Of a stretch of DNA of 64,000 nucleotides, positions 35,284 to 45,299 are shown one piece after another. The first letter of the stretch is position 1. Each line of letters begins with the position of its first letter. The DNA lies in assembly GCA_026389335.1 (NCBI GenBank), contig JAPLIB010000088.1, positions 1 to 64,000 of the forward strand, given 5' to 3'. The translations under genes were made by a program, and so were the position numbers. This DNA is from Cyanobacteriota bacterium. GTDB lineage: Bacteria; Cyanobacteriota; Cyanobacteriia; PCC-6307; Cyanobiaceae. Under the pieces are notes generated by a model. The model had not been told where the DNA came from and did no database searches. It saw only the letters and a program-made list of their open reading frames with translations.

Positions 35284-36513
35284 TCACCCCAGCAATCGAT
35301 CCACCAGCGCCAGCTGCTGGGGCAGGCAGACCGTCTGCAGATCGAAGCGCTCCACCACGGTGCGCCGCGCCTCAGCCCGCAGCGGCCGCTGGGCGGCGGG
35401 ATCGGCCAGCACGGCGGCGATGCGACGGGCCAGAGCCTCGGCGTCAAAGAAGTCCACCAGATGGCCATTCACCCCGTCCTCGATCACGTCCTGCACCGGT
35501 GGGGTGGCCGAGCCGATCACCACGGCCCCACAAGCCATCGCCTCCAGCAGGCTCCAGCTCAGCACGAAGGGATAGGTGAGATACACGTGGCAGGCGCAGA
35601 CCCGGAACAGCTGGTGCAGCAGCCCGTGGGGAATCTTGCCGACGAAGTGGATGCGGCTGAGATCCAGCTGTCCCCCCAGTTCGGCCAGCAGCACGTCTTT
35701 CCAGTTGCCCCCGCCCGCTGGCGGGGCCCCGTAGCTCACGTCCAGACCGCCGACGATCAGCACCTGGGCCTGGGGCCGCAGCTGCAGCAGCAGCGGCAGG
35801 GCGCGCATGAAGCGGTGAAAGCCGCGGTAGGGCTCCAGGTTGCGGGCCACGAAGCTCACCACCTCAGCGCCGGGCCGAAAGCGCAGGCCGGCCTGCTGCA
35901 GGTTGAGTTCAGCTGGCCCCTCGGGCGTGATCACGGCGGTGTCGATGCCCTCGTGGATCACGCTCAGCCGCTGGCGATAGGCCGCCGGCACGGTGCTGGC
36001 CTGCCAGGGCGTTGGCGCCAGACCCCAGTCCAGATCCTGCAAGGCGAGCAGCTGGGTGCTGCGCCGCAGGCGGATGCGGGTGCGGTTGCGCCAGCTCCTG
36101 TCCGGGAACTCCGGATCGAAGCCCACATCGCCGCCCTCCAGCTGATAGACGAACTCCACCTGGTGCAGCACCGGCACCGCCGGCAGCAGATCCTTGAGCG
36201 CCAGCAGTTCACCCCAGCCGGGATGGCCCACGATCAGATCGAGCTGCAGACCCTGGGCCAGCAGCCCTTCGAGTGTGCGGCCCACGGCCTCAGCTCGCAG
36301 CACCTTGGTCTGCAGATCTGATACCCAGGGATGGCAGTCCGGCACGCCCCCTGCGGGCATGGGGTCGTAGCGATGCAGGGGGATGCCAGGCAGCTCCCGG
36401 GCCGTGGGCCCGCCGATCGCCAGCACCCGTTCGCCCCGTGCCTGCAGGGCTGGCGCCAGATGCCGGTACTGGCCCGGGAAGTTCTGGTGCAGGAACAGGA
36501 TTGTGCGGGCCAT
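35284..36513 (-). CDS. GT4-family glycosyltransferase
   Basis: The 409-residue protein starts MARTILFLHQNFPGQYRHLAPAL and has a GT-B fold with VVSFVARNLEPYRGFHRFMRALP and PFVLSWSLLEAMACGAVVIGS. It resembles glycosyltransferases annotated for surface polysaccharide synthesis. Acceptor and sugar are unknown. It converges on the preceding glycosyltransferase. Confidence 0.85.
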   Translation of the reverse strand: MARTILFLHQNFPGQYRHLAPALQARGERVLAIGGPTARELPGIPLHRYDPMPAGGVPDCHPWVSDLQTKVLRAEAVGRTLEGLLAQGLQLDLIVGHPGWGELLALKDLLPAVPVLHQVEFVYQLEGGDVGFDPEFPDRSWRNRTRIRLRRSTQLLALQDLDWGLAPTPWQASTVPAAYRQRLSVIHEGIDTAVITPEGPAELNLQQAGLRFRPGAEVVSFVARNLEPYRGFHRFMRALPLLLQLRPQAQVLIVGGLDVSYGAPPAGGGNWKDVLLAELGGQLDLSRIHFVGKIPHGLLHQLFRVCACHVYLTYPFVLSWSLLEAMACGAVVIGSATPPVQDVIEDGVNGHLVDFFDAEALARRIAAVLADPAAQRPLRAEARRTVVERFDLQTVCLPQQLALVDRLLG

Positions 36514-36822
36514 CGACGTTGCGGAGGGCTTGCGGCCGGGAAGGGGCTGTCAGGGCTGGAGCCAACTGAGCGGATGGCCCGTGGGCAGGAGCAGTGGGTG
36601 GCGCGATTCGGACCGCTGGCTCTGGCAGAGGCGTGCGGGAGTGGCGAGCGAGTCCTCAATCCTGCCGAGGCCAGATCGCGGTGATCGACCCAAGGGCCGC
36701 AACAATCCTGCCGCCAGCGTCCAGCCCCGGATCTTCCGCCAGATCGGCGGTTCGATTGCGGAGCCTTTGCTGCTGTGGTCTCCGTTGCCGCCTCCTGGCC
36801 TTGGGGCTTTCCTGCCATCTCC
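36514..36822. other. Intergenic, no feature seen
   Basis: The 309 bases between the GT4 gene and the ArnT-like gene contain only overlapping short frames with GC-rich codon use and a short inverted element near 36733-36752 (CCGCCAGATCGGCGG). No gene, RNA or terminator is supported. Confidence 0.4.
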
Positions 36823-38850
36823 TCAGTAGCGCTCCGGTCGCGGCCTCTCCCAGGTGGGGCGATGGCCGGCGGCGCGCAGCTCGGCCGCCCGGGTTTCGAG
36901 TCGGCGCCGATCCAGGCGCCAGAGGCGATAGAGACCGGCGCGGCTCAGTTCCAGGGGCTGCAGTCCCTGCCAGAAAGGGGAAGCGGCTGTGGTGCGGTCG
37001 ATCACCACCAGCACGGTGGGCGTCTGGGCCGGGCTGGAGGGCAGCTGGCCGGGCCGCTGTTCTCGCCGCAGGCGTTCGGCCAGATTCAGCAGCCCCTCGG
37101 GCTCGATGCCCTCGTAGATCACCAGCCGGCGGCTGTAGTAGTGCAGCGAGGGCTTGAGGATTCCCACCATCGCCAGCGGTTCGGCGCCCGCCGCGCCTGG
37201 CTCCGTCGCCCTGATCTCCGCAGCTATCTGCCGCACCGGCAGCCCCCGCAGACGATCCCCCAGGCTCCAGCTGGGCAGCAATGCCGTCGGTACAAAGAGC
37301 ACCAGGGGCAGCTGCAACGCCAGCAGGCGCAGGGGCGGGCGCCGCCGTGCCGCCAGCCCGCCCAGCAGCACCGCCAGCGCCCAGAGCAACCCGGCCAGCA
37401 GCAGGCGCCCTCCCGCCAGCAGCTCCGCCGGCAGGGTGGGCAGCTCCGGATCCGCGATCAGATGCACCCAGAGAGGAGCCAGCAGAAACACCAGCGCCAG
37501 CACCAGGGTGAGCAGCAGGGTGAGGCGCCAGGCCCAGCGATCCGCCCAAGCCAGCGATGCCGGGGCACCGCGGCCCCCAACCCTGTTTTCCGTTTCGGTT
37601 GCGGCGCCAGTTTCACCAGCCTCGTCAGCGGGATCCATGGCGGCCGCCTGGACCACCAGGGCCACCAGCAGGGCCGCCGCGGGGGTGGCCGGCAGCCAAT
37701 AGCTGGGCAGCTTGGTGGCGGCGAGGGTGAAAAAGGCGAACACCACCAGCAGCCAGCAGGCGGCGAAGCGGGCCAGGGAGCTGGCGGCTGGCTGGGGCTG
37801 GGCCGGCCAGGGGGCCAGCCGCAGGGGCCCCAGCGCCCGCCCCAGGCCCAGCAGTAACAGCGGCGTGGCGGGCAGGGCGGCGATCAGCAGCACCGGCAGG
37901 AAGTACCACCAGGGCTGCAAGTGGTGGTTCACCACCGAGGTGAAGCGCTGCAGGTTGTGATAGCCGAAGAAGCTGTCCCAGAAAGGGCGGCCCTCGCGCC
38001 ACAGGGCCAGGCCATACCAGGGCAGGGCCAGCAGCAGGCAGAGCAGCAGTCCCGGCAGCGGTCGCAACCGCCGCGCCAGGCCGGCCAGGTCGTGCTGTAG
38101 CCAGCCGAACAGCAACAGGGTGAGCACCAGCAGCACCAGCGCCACCGGCCCCTTGGTGAGCACCGCCAGCCCCACGAGGGCCCAGGGTGCCGACCAGGAT
38201 TGGCGCTGATCGGCGTAGCGCCGCCAGCAGAGCAGCAGGGCGCCGGCCAGCAGGCCGCTGAACAGGCCATCACTCACCGGCACCCGGCCCCAGAGCAGCA
38301 CCAGGGGGCCCAGGGCAAAGGCCAGGGCCGCCGTGAGCGGGGGCACCAGCCAGCTCAGGGAGGCCGCCGCTGCAGGGTTGGTCCCAGGGCCGGGGCTGGC
38401 GGTGGGGTCCCCGCCGCTGGCGCCGGGCTCAGGCCCCAGCCGGCGCTCACCGCTGCGCTGCTGTTTGGTCACCAACCCCGTTTCACGGGCAAGACCAGGC
38501 TGGGGCCAGAGCAGCAGGGTGTCGGCCAGGGCGAGCATCACGCCGATCGAGGCCAGGGCCGCAGGCAGGGCGGCGGCCCAGGTGCCCAACGGGTTCCACT
38601 GGGCCTGGCCGGGCAGGGCATACACCAGCCCCATCAGCCAGTACACCAGCGGCGGCTTGTCGTAGCGGGGCAGCCCGTTGACGCGGGGAATCAGCCAGTC
38701 CCCCGTTTCACTCATCGCCCGGGCGGCGGCGGCGAACAATGGTGGCGTTTCATCCACCAGGCCGGTGCTGCCCAGCTGCCACAAAAAGATGAGCGCCCCC
38801 AGGGCCAGGGTGAGCAGCAGCAGGCGCTGACGGCGGGGGGACGGCGGCAT
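36823..38850 (-). CDS. ArnT/GT39-like membrane glycosyltransferase
   Basis: The 675-residue protein has an N-terminal VDETPPLFAAAARAMSETGDWLIPRVNGLPRYDKPPLVYWLMG loop, written here across its length as the acidic D-E signature of ArnT/PMT enzymes, followed by about eleven membrane segments. These enzymes move a sugar from a polyprenyl-phosphate donor to lipid or protein on the periplasmic side. ATG 38850 overlaps the stop of the DMT carrier gene by one base. A second paralogue occurs at 57077. Some of the interior (about 160-200) is a Gly/Pro-rich insertion. Confidence 0.8.
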   Translation of the reverse strand: MPPSPRRQRLLLLTLALGALIFLWQLGSTGLVDETPPLFAAAARAMSETGDWLIPRVNGLPRYDKPPLVYWLMGLVYALPGQAQWNPLGTWAAALPAALASIGVMLALADTLLLWPQPGLARETGLVTKQQRSGERRLGPEPGASGGDPTASPGPGTNPAAAASLSWLVPPLTAALAFALGPLVLLWGRVPVSDGLFSGLLAGALLLCWRRYADQRQSWSAPWALVGLAVLTKGPVALVLLVLTLLLFGWLQHDLAGLARRLRPLPGLLLCLLLALPWYGLALWREGRPFWDSFFGYHNLQRFTSVVNHHLQPWWYFLPVLLIAALPATPLLLLGLGRALGPLRLAPWPAQPQPAASSLARFAACWLLVVFAFFTLAATKLPSYWLPATPAAALLVALVVQAAAMDPADEAGETGAATETENRVGGRGAPASLAWADRWAWRLTLLLTLVLALVFLLAPLWVHLIADPELPTLPAELLAGGRLLLAGLLWALAVLLGGLAARRRPPLRLLALQLPLVLFVPTALLPSWSLGDRLRGLPVRQIAAEIRATEPGAAGAEPLAMVGILKPSLHYYSRRLVIYEGIEPEGLLNLAERLRREQRPGQLPSSPAQTPTVLVVIDRTTAASPFWQGLQPLELSRAGLYRLWRLDRRRLETRAAELRAAGHRPTWERPRPERY

Positions 38851-39869
38851 CAGGGTGGGGGCCCCGACGGGCTGGCGGCTGGTGTTGCGGGGCTGGCCGC
38901 GGCACCCACCCAGAGCTGTTGCCGCCGGTTGAGCAGCACCACCGAGGCCAGGGCCAGGGCGGCACCGAGCCATTGCAATGGCCGCAGCCGTTCATCGAGC
39001 AGCAGCATTCCGCAGAGCAGGGCGAACACCGGGGTCAGAAAGGTGAGGGCGGTGAAGCCGGTGAGATCACCGCGGCTGGCGAACCAGAAGAAGAGGCCGT
39101 AGGCCAGGGCGCTGCCAAACAGGGAGGCATAGGCCATCAAGCCCCACTGCAGCCCAGTCCAGGCAGGCCAGAAGGACAACAGCCCGGCGCTCTTCCCGGC
39201 ACCAGCGGCCAGCATCGGTGTCAGCACGGTGGCGACGACCAAGGGGATGCCGCCCAGCACCATGTGCCAGCCAGTCACCACCAGGGGATCACTGGCGCGG
39301 GTGGCGTAGCGGCAGAGCACGGTGCCTACCGCCATCGCCGCCGCCGCGCCCAGCATCCATAGCTCCCCATGGCTCCAGGCATGGCTGCCGATCACCGCTG
39401 GCCCCTCCAGCCACCAGTGGCGCAGCAGCTCCGGCGGCAGGCCGAGGCAGAGGATGCCCGCCAGGCCGATCAGCAGGCCCAGCCAGCCCACCGGGTTGAT
39501 CGCTTCGCCGAACAGGGTGCGGGCCAGCAGCGCCACCAGCAGCGGCTGGGAATCGATCAGCACCGAGCCGAGGCCGGCGCCGGTTTGCTCCAGGCCGCGG
39601 GCCAGCAGACCCTGAAACACGGTGCCATCGATCAGGGCGAAGAGCAGCAGCCAGGGCCAGTCGGCCGCCGCCACCGCCTGGGGACGCCCCACCAGGCGGG
39701 CCACCAGCAGCAGCAGCAGCCCGGCAGGCAGCAGCCTCAGGCTCGCCACCAGCAGCGGCGAGCCGTCGGCGAGCAGCGGTTTCATCGCCGCCATCGCCGT
39801 TCCCCACAGGGCAAACGGCAGCAGCATCAGCGGCCAGCGCAGCAGGGACCCTTGCGAAGCCGGAAGCAT
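38850..39869 (-). CDS. EamA/DMT-family transporter
   Basis: The 339-residue protein has ten predicted membrane segments in two EamA repeats (first near PLMLLPFALWGTAMAAMKPLL, second near LWMLGAAAAMAVGTVLCRYATR). It is a drug/metabolite carrier of unknown substrate. It is translationally joined to the ArnT-like gene, which suggests a shared role in envelope glycolipid or sugar supply. Confidence 0.85.
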   Translation of the reverse strand: MLPASQGSLLRWPLMLLPFALWGTAMAAMKPLLADGSPLLVASLRLLPAGLLLLLVARLVGRPQAVAAADWPWLLLFALIDGTVFQGLLARGLEQTGAGLGSVLIDSQPLLVALLARTLFGEAINPVGWLGLLIGLAGILCLGLPPELLRHWWLEGPAVIGSHAWSHGELWMLGAAAAMAVGTVLCRYATRASDPLVVTGWHMVLGGIPLVVATVLTPMLAAGAGKSAGLLSFWPAWTGLQWGLMAYASLFGSALAYGLFFWFASRGDLTGFTALTFLTPVFALLCGMLLLDERLRPLQWLGAALALASVVLLNRRQQLWVGAAASPATPAASPSGPPP

Positions 39870-39924
39870 GGGCAGGGTTCAGGGAGGGCTTCTTTTTAAG
39901 ATCCAACCACTACACCCGATTCCG

Positions 39925-40737
39925 ATGCCCTGGCCCTGGCGCCGCAAGACCCGTCGCACTCTGGCCCGGATCGCCATCGAAGGACCGATTGCCGGTCCCA
40001 CCCGCGAGCGGGTGCTCAAGGCCCTGGAGCAGGTGGGGCAACGGGAGTGCCCGGCCCTGCTGCTGCGCATCGACAGCCCCGGTGGCACTGTCGGCGACAG
40101 CCAGGAGATCCACGCGGCCATCGGCAGGCTGCGGCAAAAGGGCTGCCGGGTGGTGGCCAGCTTCGGCAACATCTCCGCCTCCGGCGGGGTGTACATCGGC
40201 GTGGCAGCCGAGAAGATCGTCGCCAATCCCGGCACGATCACCGGCTCGATCGGCGTGATCCTGCGTGGTAACGATCTCTCCAGGCTTCTGGAGCGGATCG
40301 GCATCCGCTTTGAAACAGTAAAAAGTGGTCTCTACAAGGACATTCTTTCCCCCGATCGGGCCCTCACCGAGGCGGAACGGACGCTGCTGCAGGACCTGAT
40401 CGATGACAGCTACGGCCAGTTTGTGGCGGCGGTGGCGGCCGGCCGCGGCCTGGACGAGGCCAGCGTGCGCAGCTTCGCCGACGGGCGCGTGTTCACCGGT
40501 GCCCAGGCGCTGGAGCTGGGGCTGGTGGATGCCCTCGGCGATGAGGAGGCGGCCCGGCGGCTGGCCGCGGACCTGGCGGGCCTGGATCCGGAGCATGCCA
40601 AGCCGATCACCTTCGGCAAGCCGCCGAAGCGCTTCAGCCGTTTCCTGCCTGGCGGGCGCCTGCTGGGCCAGCTGCAGCAGGCCCTGAGCCTGGAGCTGGC
40701 CTGGGCCGGCCAGCCCCTGTGGCTGCATCGTCCCTGA
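39925..40737 (+). CDS. sppA: Signal peptide peptidase SppA-type serine protease
   Basis: The 270-residue protein carries the SppA nucleophile as ISASGGVYIG (S86) and the general base in VKSGLYKDI (K138), with RIDSPGGTVGDSQEI as the first clp/crotonase-like strand. It is the short form with one domain. ATG 39925 gives a basic N-terminus without a membrane helix. It would degrade cleaved signal peptides or membrane-linked peptides. Confidence 0.9.
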   Translation: MPWPWRRKTRRTLARIAIEGPIAGPTRERVLKALEQVGQRECPALLLRIDSPGGTVGDSQEIHAAIGRLRQKGCRVVASFGNISASGGVYIGVAAEKIVANPGTITGSIGVILRGNDLSRLLERIGIRFETVKSGLYKDILSPDRALTEAERTLLQDLIDDSYGQFVAAVAAGRGLDEASVRSFADGRVFTGAQALELGLVDALGDEEAARRLAADLAGLDPEHAKPITFGKPPKRFSRFLPGGRLLGQLQQALSLELAWAGQPLWLHRP

Positions 40738-40763
40738 ACCCGAATCCCATCCGCCCCCGATCG

Positions 40764-41234
40764 ATGAATCCTGCCCTCGAACTGCGGGCCCTGCGTGGGG
40801 CCACCACCGCCAGCGCCAACAGCACTGAGGCGATCGATGCCGCCGTGAGCGAACTGGTCGCGGCGCTGATGGCCCACAACCGGCTGCAGGCCAGCCAGTT
40901 GCTGTCGATCACCTTTTCGGTGACGGCCGATCTCGATGCCTGCTTTCCGGCCGGCATCGCCCGCCGGCGCCTCGGCTGTGAGGGGGTGGCCCTGCTGGAT
41001 TGCCAGCAGATGGCGGTGCAGGGGGATCTGCAGCGCTGCATCCGCCTGCTGGCCCACGCCTGGCTGGCTGCGGAGCAGATCCCTGTCCATCCCTACCTGC
41101 GCGAGGCCAGCCGGCTGCGCCCGGACCGAGCCTTGGCGGACGCCAGTCACACCTCAGTCACAACTCCAGCTGGGGCCTGGGATCCGGCCGGAACGGCTCC
41201 CCTTAGTCCGGCCGGTGATCCGGCCGACCACTGA
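40764..41234 (+). CDS. aroH: Chorismate mutase, AroH class
   Basis: The 156-residue protein starts with LRALRGATTASANSTEAI, the substrate-binding arginine region of AroH-type chorismate mutases, and continues with LLSITFSVTADLDACFPA and GVALLDCQQMAVQGDLQRCIR. It makes prephenate for Phe/Tyr. About 30 C-terminal residues extend beyond the usual 120 and are low in complexity. Confidence 0.9.
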   Translation: MNPALELRALRGATTASANSTEAIDAAVSELVAALMAHNRLQASQLLSITFSVTADLDACFPAGIARRRLGCEGVALLDCQQMAVQGDLQRCIRLLAHAWLAAEQIPVHPYLREASRLRPDRALADASHTSVTTPAGAWDPAGTAPLSPAGDPADH

Positions 41235-41291
41235 GGGCGCAGGTGGGCCTGGGAGCTGTTGAGAATCGCCCCATCACCTCCGGCTGTCTCC

Positions 41292-41897
41292 ATGCCACCC
41301 CTCCCGCGCCTTCGGGTTCTCGCCTCTGGCGCTGCCATTGCTGCCGGCGCCTGCGCCTTCGCCGCCCTGGCCCCCATGGATCTGCCTCGGCACAGCGGAC
41401 TGCTGCAGAGTGCCCAGGCCCAGGGCACACCCGGCCTGATGGAGTTCCGCTGGGACAACAACAAAGATTTCCGACGGCTCTATTTCTTCATGACGGAGAC
41501 GGTCCGGATGAAGCGCTCTGAGTACTACCTGATTCTCAAGCCGAAGGATCGCAAAACCGCCATCCTCAAGCTGGCGATCTCCGTGCCCAGCTACTGGGAC
41601 GGCAGCTTTGATGCCAAGCAGATGAAGCTGTGTGAGATGAGCCAGGGCGGCATGATGAAGCGCACCCGCTGCGAGAAGCAGATCCCAGCCACGATCGAGG
41701 TGTCGCCGAATGGCAAAGCGATCGAGGTGTTCCCGGATGTGCCGGTTTCGGATAAGAAAACGATCGGTTTGTACATCAACACCTTCAACCCGTTCAACAC
41801 CGGGATGTACCAGTTCAATGCCCTGATCCAGGCGCCCGGTGATGTGCCGGTGTCGGGCTACGTGGGCTCCTGGTTGATCCAGATCGACCCCAACTGA
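41292..41897 (+). CDS. DUF2808 exported protein
   Basis: The 201-residue protein has a signal peptide (VLASGAAIAAGACAFAALA) and the DUF2808 region (LMEFRWDNNKDFRRLYFFMTETVRMKRSEYYL, then the GLYINTFNPFNTGMYQFNALIQAPGD end). The family occurs mainly in cyanobacteria and its role is unknown. ATG 41292 is preferred because it gives the signal peptide a short basic n-region. Confidence 0.85.
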   Translation: MPPLPRLRVLASGAAIAAGACAFAALAPMDLPRHSGLLQSAQAQGTPGLMEFRWDNNKDFRRLYFFMTETVRMKRSEYYLILKPKDRKTAILKLAISVPSYWDGSFDAKQMKLCEMSQGGMMKRTRCEKQIPATIEVSPNGKAIEVFPDVPVSDKKTIGLYINTFNPFNTGMYQFNALIQAPGDVPVSGYVGSWLIQIDPN

Positions 41898-41970
41898 GCC
41901 GGGCTGAGGGCGCTGGACCCCAGCTGATAGGGTGGCTGACTGAAGCGAATCGAAGAGCCGGGAGGCCACC

Positions 41971-42108
41971 ATGACCAAACGCACCCTGGAAGGCACCAGC
42001 CGCAAACGCAAGCGCGTCTCGGGATTTCGAGTGCGCATGCGCAGCCACACCGGCCGCCGTGTGATCCGCACCCGCCGTCGCCGCGGCCGCGCCCGCCTGG
42101 CGGTCTGA
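41971..42108 (+). CDS. rpmH: 50S ribosomal protein L34
   Basis: The 45-residue basic protein [20 protein letters not shown]... continues with [23 protein letters not shown], the L34 pattern. GGAGG precedes the ATG by seven bases. It is followed by rnpA, as in most bacteria. Confidence 0.97.
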   Translation: MTKRTLEGTSRKRKRVSGFRVRMRSHTGRRVIRTRRRRGRARLAV

Positions 42109-42144
42109 AACACCGCAGCTGAAGCCGTCTGCCCCTGAAGTCCG

Positions 42145-42561
42145 ATGGGCCTGCCGCCGCAGTATCGGCTTCGGGGCCATCGGGTGTTCGATCGCCTCTA
42201 TCGCCAAGGCCGTCGTCTGCATGGGCAGTTGATGGTGCTGCGGGTGCTGGCGGCTGAGCCTTCCCTGTTGCCCCCGCCGGCCGATCGCCTGCCGCCCAGT
42301 CCTTGGCGCCTTGGCGTGGTTGTGAGTGGCAAGGTGCACAAGCGCGCAGTGCGACGCAATCGCCTGCGGCGCTTTCTGCAGGCTGAGCTGTTGCGTCAGG
42401 TTGAAGCGTTGCGACAAGCTGAGGAACGGCGTCCAGCACCGCTTGGCACCAGCCCCCAGTGGCTGCTGCTCAGCCTCAAGCCAGGTTGCGCCGAGGCCGA
42501 CCCGGCCCAGCTGCTGGAAGAATGGCAGCAACTGTTGCGTAAGGCAGGTCTGAGCCCATGA
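42145..42561 (+). CDS. rnpA: Ribonuclease P protein component
   Basis: The 138-residue basic protein contains LPPQYRLRGHRVFDRLYRQGRRLHG and the RNR signature VVSGKVHKRAVRRNRLRRFLQAELLR. It binds RNase P RNA in tRNA 5' processing. Its stop overlaps the next ATG by four bases. Confidence 0.95.
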   Translation: MGLPPQYRLRGHRVFDRLYRQGRRLHGQLMVLRVLAAEPSLLPPPADRLPPSPWRLGVVVSGKVHKRAVRRNRLRRFLQAELLRQVEALRQAEERRPAPLGTSPQWLLLSLKPGCAEADPAQLLEEWQQLLRKAGLSP

Positions 42562-43091
42562 CCCCAGCAAGTGCCGAGTCCAGCAACGTGCCGCCGTCCG
42601 GGCCTGCCGCGGCGGCGCCAGCCAGCACCGTTACGGGTAACCCGGTTGCCGGCCTGGGCCTCCCGGGCAAGGGTCAGATCCAGGAAGCGGTTATCTACGC
42701 AGGTGGGCCCGCCAAGGGGGATCTGATCTTCGGCTTGGCGCTGGCGATCACTCTGGTGGGCATTCCGTTGGCGGTGGGGGCGATCGTGCGGGCCCTGTGG
42801 CTGCGCTATCGCATCACCACGCGCCGCATTGAAGTCAATGGCGGCTGGCTCGGCCGCGACCGCAGTCAGGTGGTGTACAGCCAGATTCGTGAGGTGCGCT
42901 CGGTGCCCAGGGGCTTCGGGGCCTGGGGCGACATGGTGCTGGTGCTCAACGACGGCTCCAAACTGGAGATGCGCTCCGTCCCACGCTTCCGCGAGATTGA
43001 GGCGAAGATCGAGGAGCTGCGCCAGGCCAAAGGCGCCAAGGCGGCCAAGCTCAGCAGCGGCTTCGCCAAGCCGGAGACGCCAGCGGCTTGA
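42558..43091 (+). CDS. PH-domain (bPH2) membrane protein
   Basis: The 177-residue protein has a Pro/Ala-rich start, two adjacent hydrophobic segments (LIFGLALAITLVGIPLAVGAIVRALWL) and a bacterial PH domain (YRITTRRIEVNGGWLGRDRSQVVYSQIREVRSV). The rnpA-PH-yidC order is conserved in cyanobacteria and suggests a role in membrane protein insertion or assembly. Confidence 0.85.
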   Translation: MTPASAESSNVPPSGPAAAAPASTVTGNPVAGLGLPGKGQIQEAVIYAGGPAKGDLIFGLALAITLVGIPLAVGAIVRALWLRYRITTRRIEVNGGWLGRDRSQVVYSQIREVRSVPRGFGAWGDMVLVLNDGSKLEMRSVPRFREIEAKIEELRQAKGAKAAKLSSGFAKPETPAA

Positions 43092-43294
43092 AGGGCTGAC
43101 GTCATCGTGTCCCGAGTCCTCCAGGCTGGGCGGCTCACCAGACTCCGGATTCCAGCCCCTGCTTCCTGTCCCTCACTGCCTTTCCAGCCCCTTGCGCCAG
43201 CATTGCGTCTGGGTCGGCGGATCTCCGCCCGCATTAATCCCCCCCGTTCGGGCACACTGGCCCCGGATTCCCTAACCCCTGAGCGCTGCCTGCC

Positions 43295-44428
43295 GTGATC
43301 GGCTACATCTCCGACAACCTGCTGCTGCCGATCCTCGACTTCTTCTACGGATTGGTGCCGAGCTACGGGCTGGCGATCATCGCCCTCACGGTGGTGATCC
43401 GGCTGGCCCTGTTCCCGTTGAGTGCCGGTTCGATCCGCAGCGCCCGCCGCATGCGCATCGCCCAGCCGGTGATGCAGGCCCGCCAGGCCGAAATCAAGGC
43501 CAAGCACGCCAGCAATCCCCAGAAGCAGCAGGAGGAGCTGGGCAAGCTGATGAAGGAGTTCGGCAGCCCCTTGGCGGGTTGTCTGCCCCTGGTGGTGCAG
43601 ATGCCGATTCTCTTCGCCCTGTTCGCCACGCTGCGGGGCTCACCGTTCGCCGATGTGCCTTACACCTTCAATCTCAAGGTGCTGCCGGCGGATCAGATCG
43701 CGGCGGTGGAAACCAAACCGTTCAACAGCCCCAGCCATTCGATCTTCGTCACCGCCACCAGCCACGTGCCGGTGATTGGCAGCCTGGAGGGCGGCACCAA
43801 GCTCGGGGTGGGCGACAGCGAAACCGTCAAGTTGCACACCCGCACGGGCGAAAGCTTCGGCTCGGTGCTGGCGGCCGTCGAGAACGGCGACAGCTTCCAG
43901 CCCAGCTGGAGCGTCACCAAAGGTGAGGCTGTGGTGCGTGTCGATGCCAACGGCACGATCACCGCCCTGGCGCCTGGCGATGCCACGGTGGAGGGCAAGA
44001 TCCCCGGCCTGGCGGCCCGCAGTGGCTTCCTGTTCATCAAGGCCCTCGGCCAGGTCGGCTTCATGACCGACGGGGCCGTCAATTGGGACATCGCCATCCT
44101 GGTGGGAGCCTTCGGCGCCAGCCTGTTCGCCTCCCAGATCCTTTCGGGCCGGGGCATGCCCGCCAATCCGCAGCAGAGCACGGCCAACAAGATCACGCCG
44201 GTGATGATCACGGCGATGTTCCTGTTCTTCCCGCTGCCCGCGGGGGTGCTGCTGTACATGGTGGTGGCCAACATCTTCCAGGGGTTGCAGACCTACCTGC
44301 TCACCCGTGAGGCCCTTCCCGACAACCTGCAGGCGATTCTGGATAAGCAGATGGCGACGGCTGCCGTCGCGACGGCCGGCGGCTCTGATGTTGGCCGACT
44401 GCCGTTTGAACCCAAGACCAAGAAGTGA
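43295..44428 (+). CDS. yidC: Membrane protein insertase YidC/Oxa1
   Basis: The 377-residue protein starts at GTG 43295. It contains the YidC core: [20 protein letters not shown], the basic [21 protein letters not shown] loop, [19 protein letters not shown], then [11 protein letters not shown] and [17 protein letters not shown]. The loop between the core helices is enlarged and carries a BIG2-like segment ([25 protein letters not shown]), as in other cyanobacterial YidC. It inserts thylakoid and plasma-membrane proteins. Its stop overlaps yceD. Confidence 0.92.
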   Translation: MIGYISDNLLLPILDFFYGLVPSYGLAIIALTVVIRLALFPLSAGSIRSARRMRIAQPVMQARQAEIKAKHASNPQKQQEELGKLMKEFGSPLAGCLPLVVQMPILFALFATLRGSPFADVPYTFNLKVLPADQIAAVETKPFNSPSHSIFVTATSHVPVIGSLEGGTKLGVGDSETVKLHTRTGESFGSVLAAVENGDSFQPSWSVTKGEAVVRVDANGTITALAPGDATVEGKIPGLAARSGFLFIKALGQVGFMTDGAVNWDIAILVGAFGASLFASQILSGRGMPANPQQSTANKITPVMITAMFLFFPLPAGVLLYMVVANIFQGLQTYLLTREALPDNLQAILDKQMATAAVATAGGSDVGRLPFEPKTKK

Positions 44429-45294
44429 ATCCGGCGGCCCCTGGCCCCATCCCGCCGCTGCGGCCGGTGCCTCTGCAGGAGCTGCGCCTGCGGGTCGATG
44501 CCCAGTGTTGGCTGGTCCAACAGAAGCTCAGCGAACTCGACAGCCTCATGCCGGTGCGGGGCCAGATCCGTGCCCGCCATCACGGCAGCGTGTTGGAAGT
44601 GGAAGGTGAGGCCGAAACGATCGTCAACCTCTGCTGCGATCGCTGTCTGCAGCTGTACAACCTGCCGCTGAGTGCCTCGGTGCATGAGTTGCTGGAGTTG
44701 GCCGGGGCTGGAGTCGGCGAGCCGGATGACGACGATCTGACGGCCCTGGCCGGCACCGTTTCCCCTGCCAGCCGGCGCACCTCCAGGCGTCAGACCAGCA
44801 GCAGATCCCTGGGCAAGGCCAACCCGGAGCCACTGCTGATCGAGGCCCTCGATGATCGACTCGATCCCCGCGGCGATTTCGATCCGGAGCGCTGGCTGTT
44901 TGAGCAGCTGAGTCTGCAGCTGCCGGTGGTGAACCGCTGCGGCGCCGACTGCCCCGGTCCGCCCCTGCCCCAGGGGGACTGGCCCACCTCGCCTGGAGCC
45001 AAGGCGAACGCCAACGCAGCCAGGCGAGGTGCCAGCCAACCCGGGGCCGCCCATTTCGAGGACAGCCGCGCCCCGGCGCCGGCGCCGACTGGACAACGGG
45101 TGGCCTTGGATGCTTCCCCAGGCTCTGGCTGCGCCCACACCTCCAGCCCCGTCGATGGCACCCCCGACGCCACCAAGCTCCCAGCCGGCTGCGAGGCCAC
45201 CAATGGCAGCCGCGGCGAATCCGGGGGCGACCCTCGCCCCTCCCAGACCCCGATCGATCCGCGCTGGGCGGCCCTGCGCCAGCTGCTGCCCTGA
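44425..45294 (+). CDS. YceD/DUF177 protein with long C-terminal extension
   Basis: The first 165 residues are a DUF177 protein: [27 protein letters not shown] with the C-x2-C pair, then [17 protein letters not shown]. In plants and cyanobacteria such proteins serve 23S rRNA accumulation. About 120 further residues are Ala/Pro/Gly/Ser-rich and of no known family. GTG 44425 overlaps the yidC stop by four bases (GTGA). Confidence 0.8.
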   Translation: MNPAAPGPIPPLRPVPLQELRLRVDAQCWLVQQKLSELDSLMPVRGQIRARHHGSVLEVEGEAETIVNLCCDRCLQLYNLPLSASVHELLELAGAGVGEPDDDDLTALAGTVSPASRRTSRRQTSSRSLGKANPEPLLIEALDDRLDPRGDFDPERWLFEQLSLQLPVVNRCGADCPGPPLPQGDWPTSPGAKANANAARRGASQPGAAHFEDSRAPAPAPTGQRVALDASPGSGCAHTSSPVDGTPDATKLPAGCEATNGSRGESGGDPRPSQTPIDPRWAALRQLLP

Positions 45295-45299
45295 AGCCG

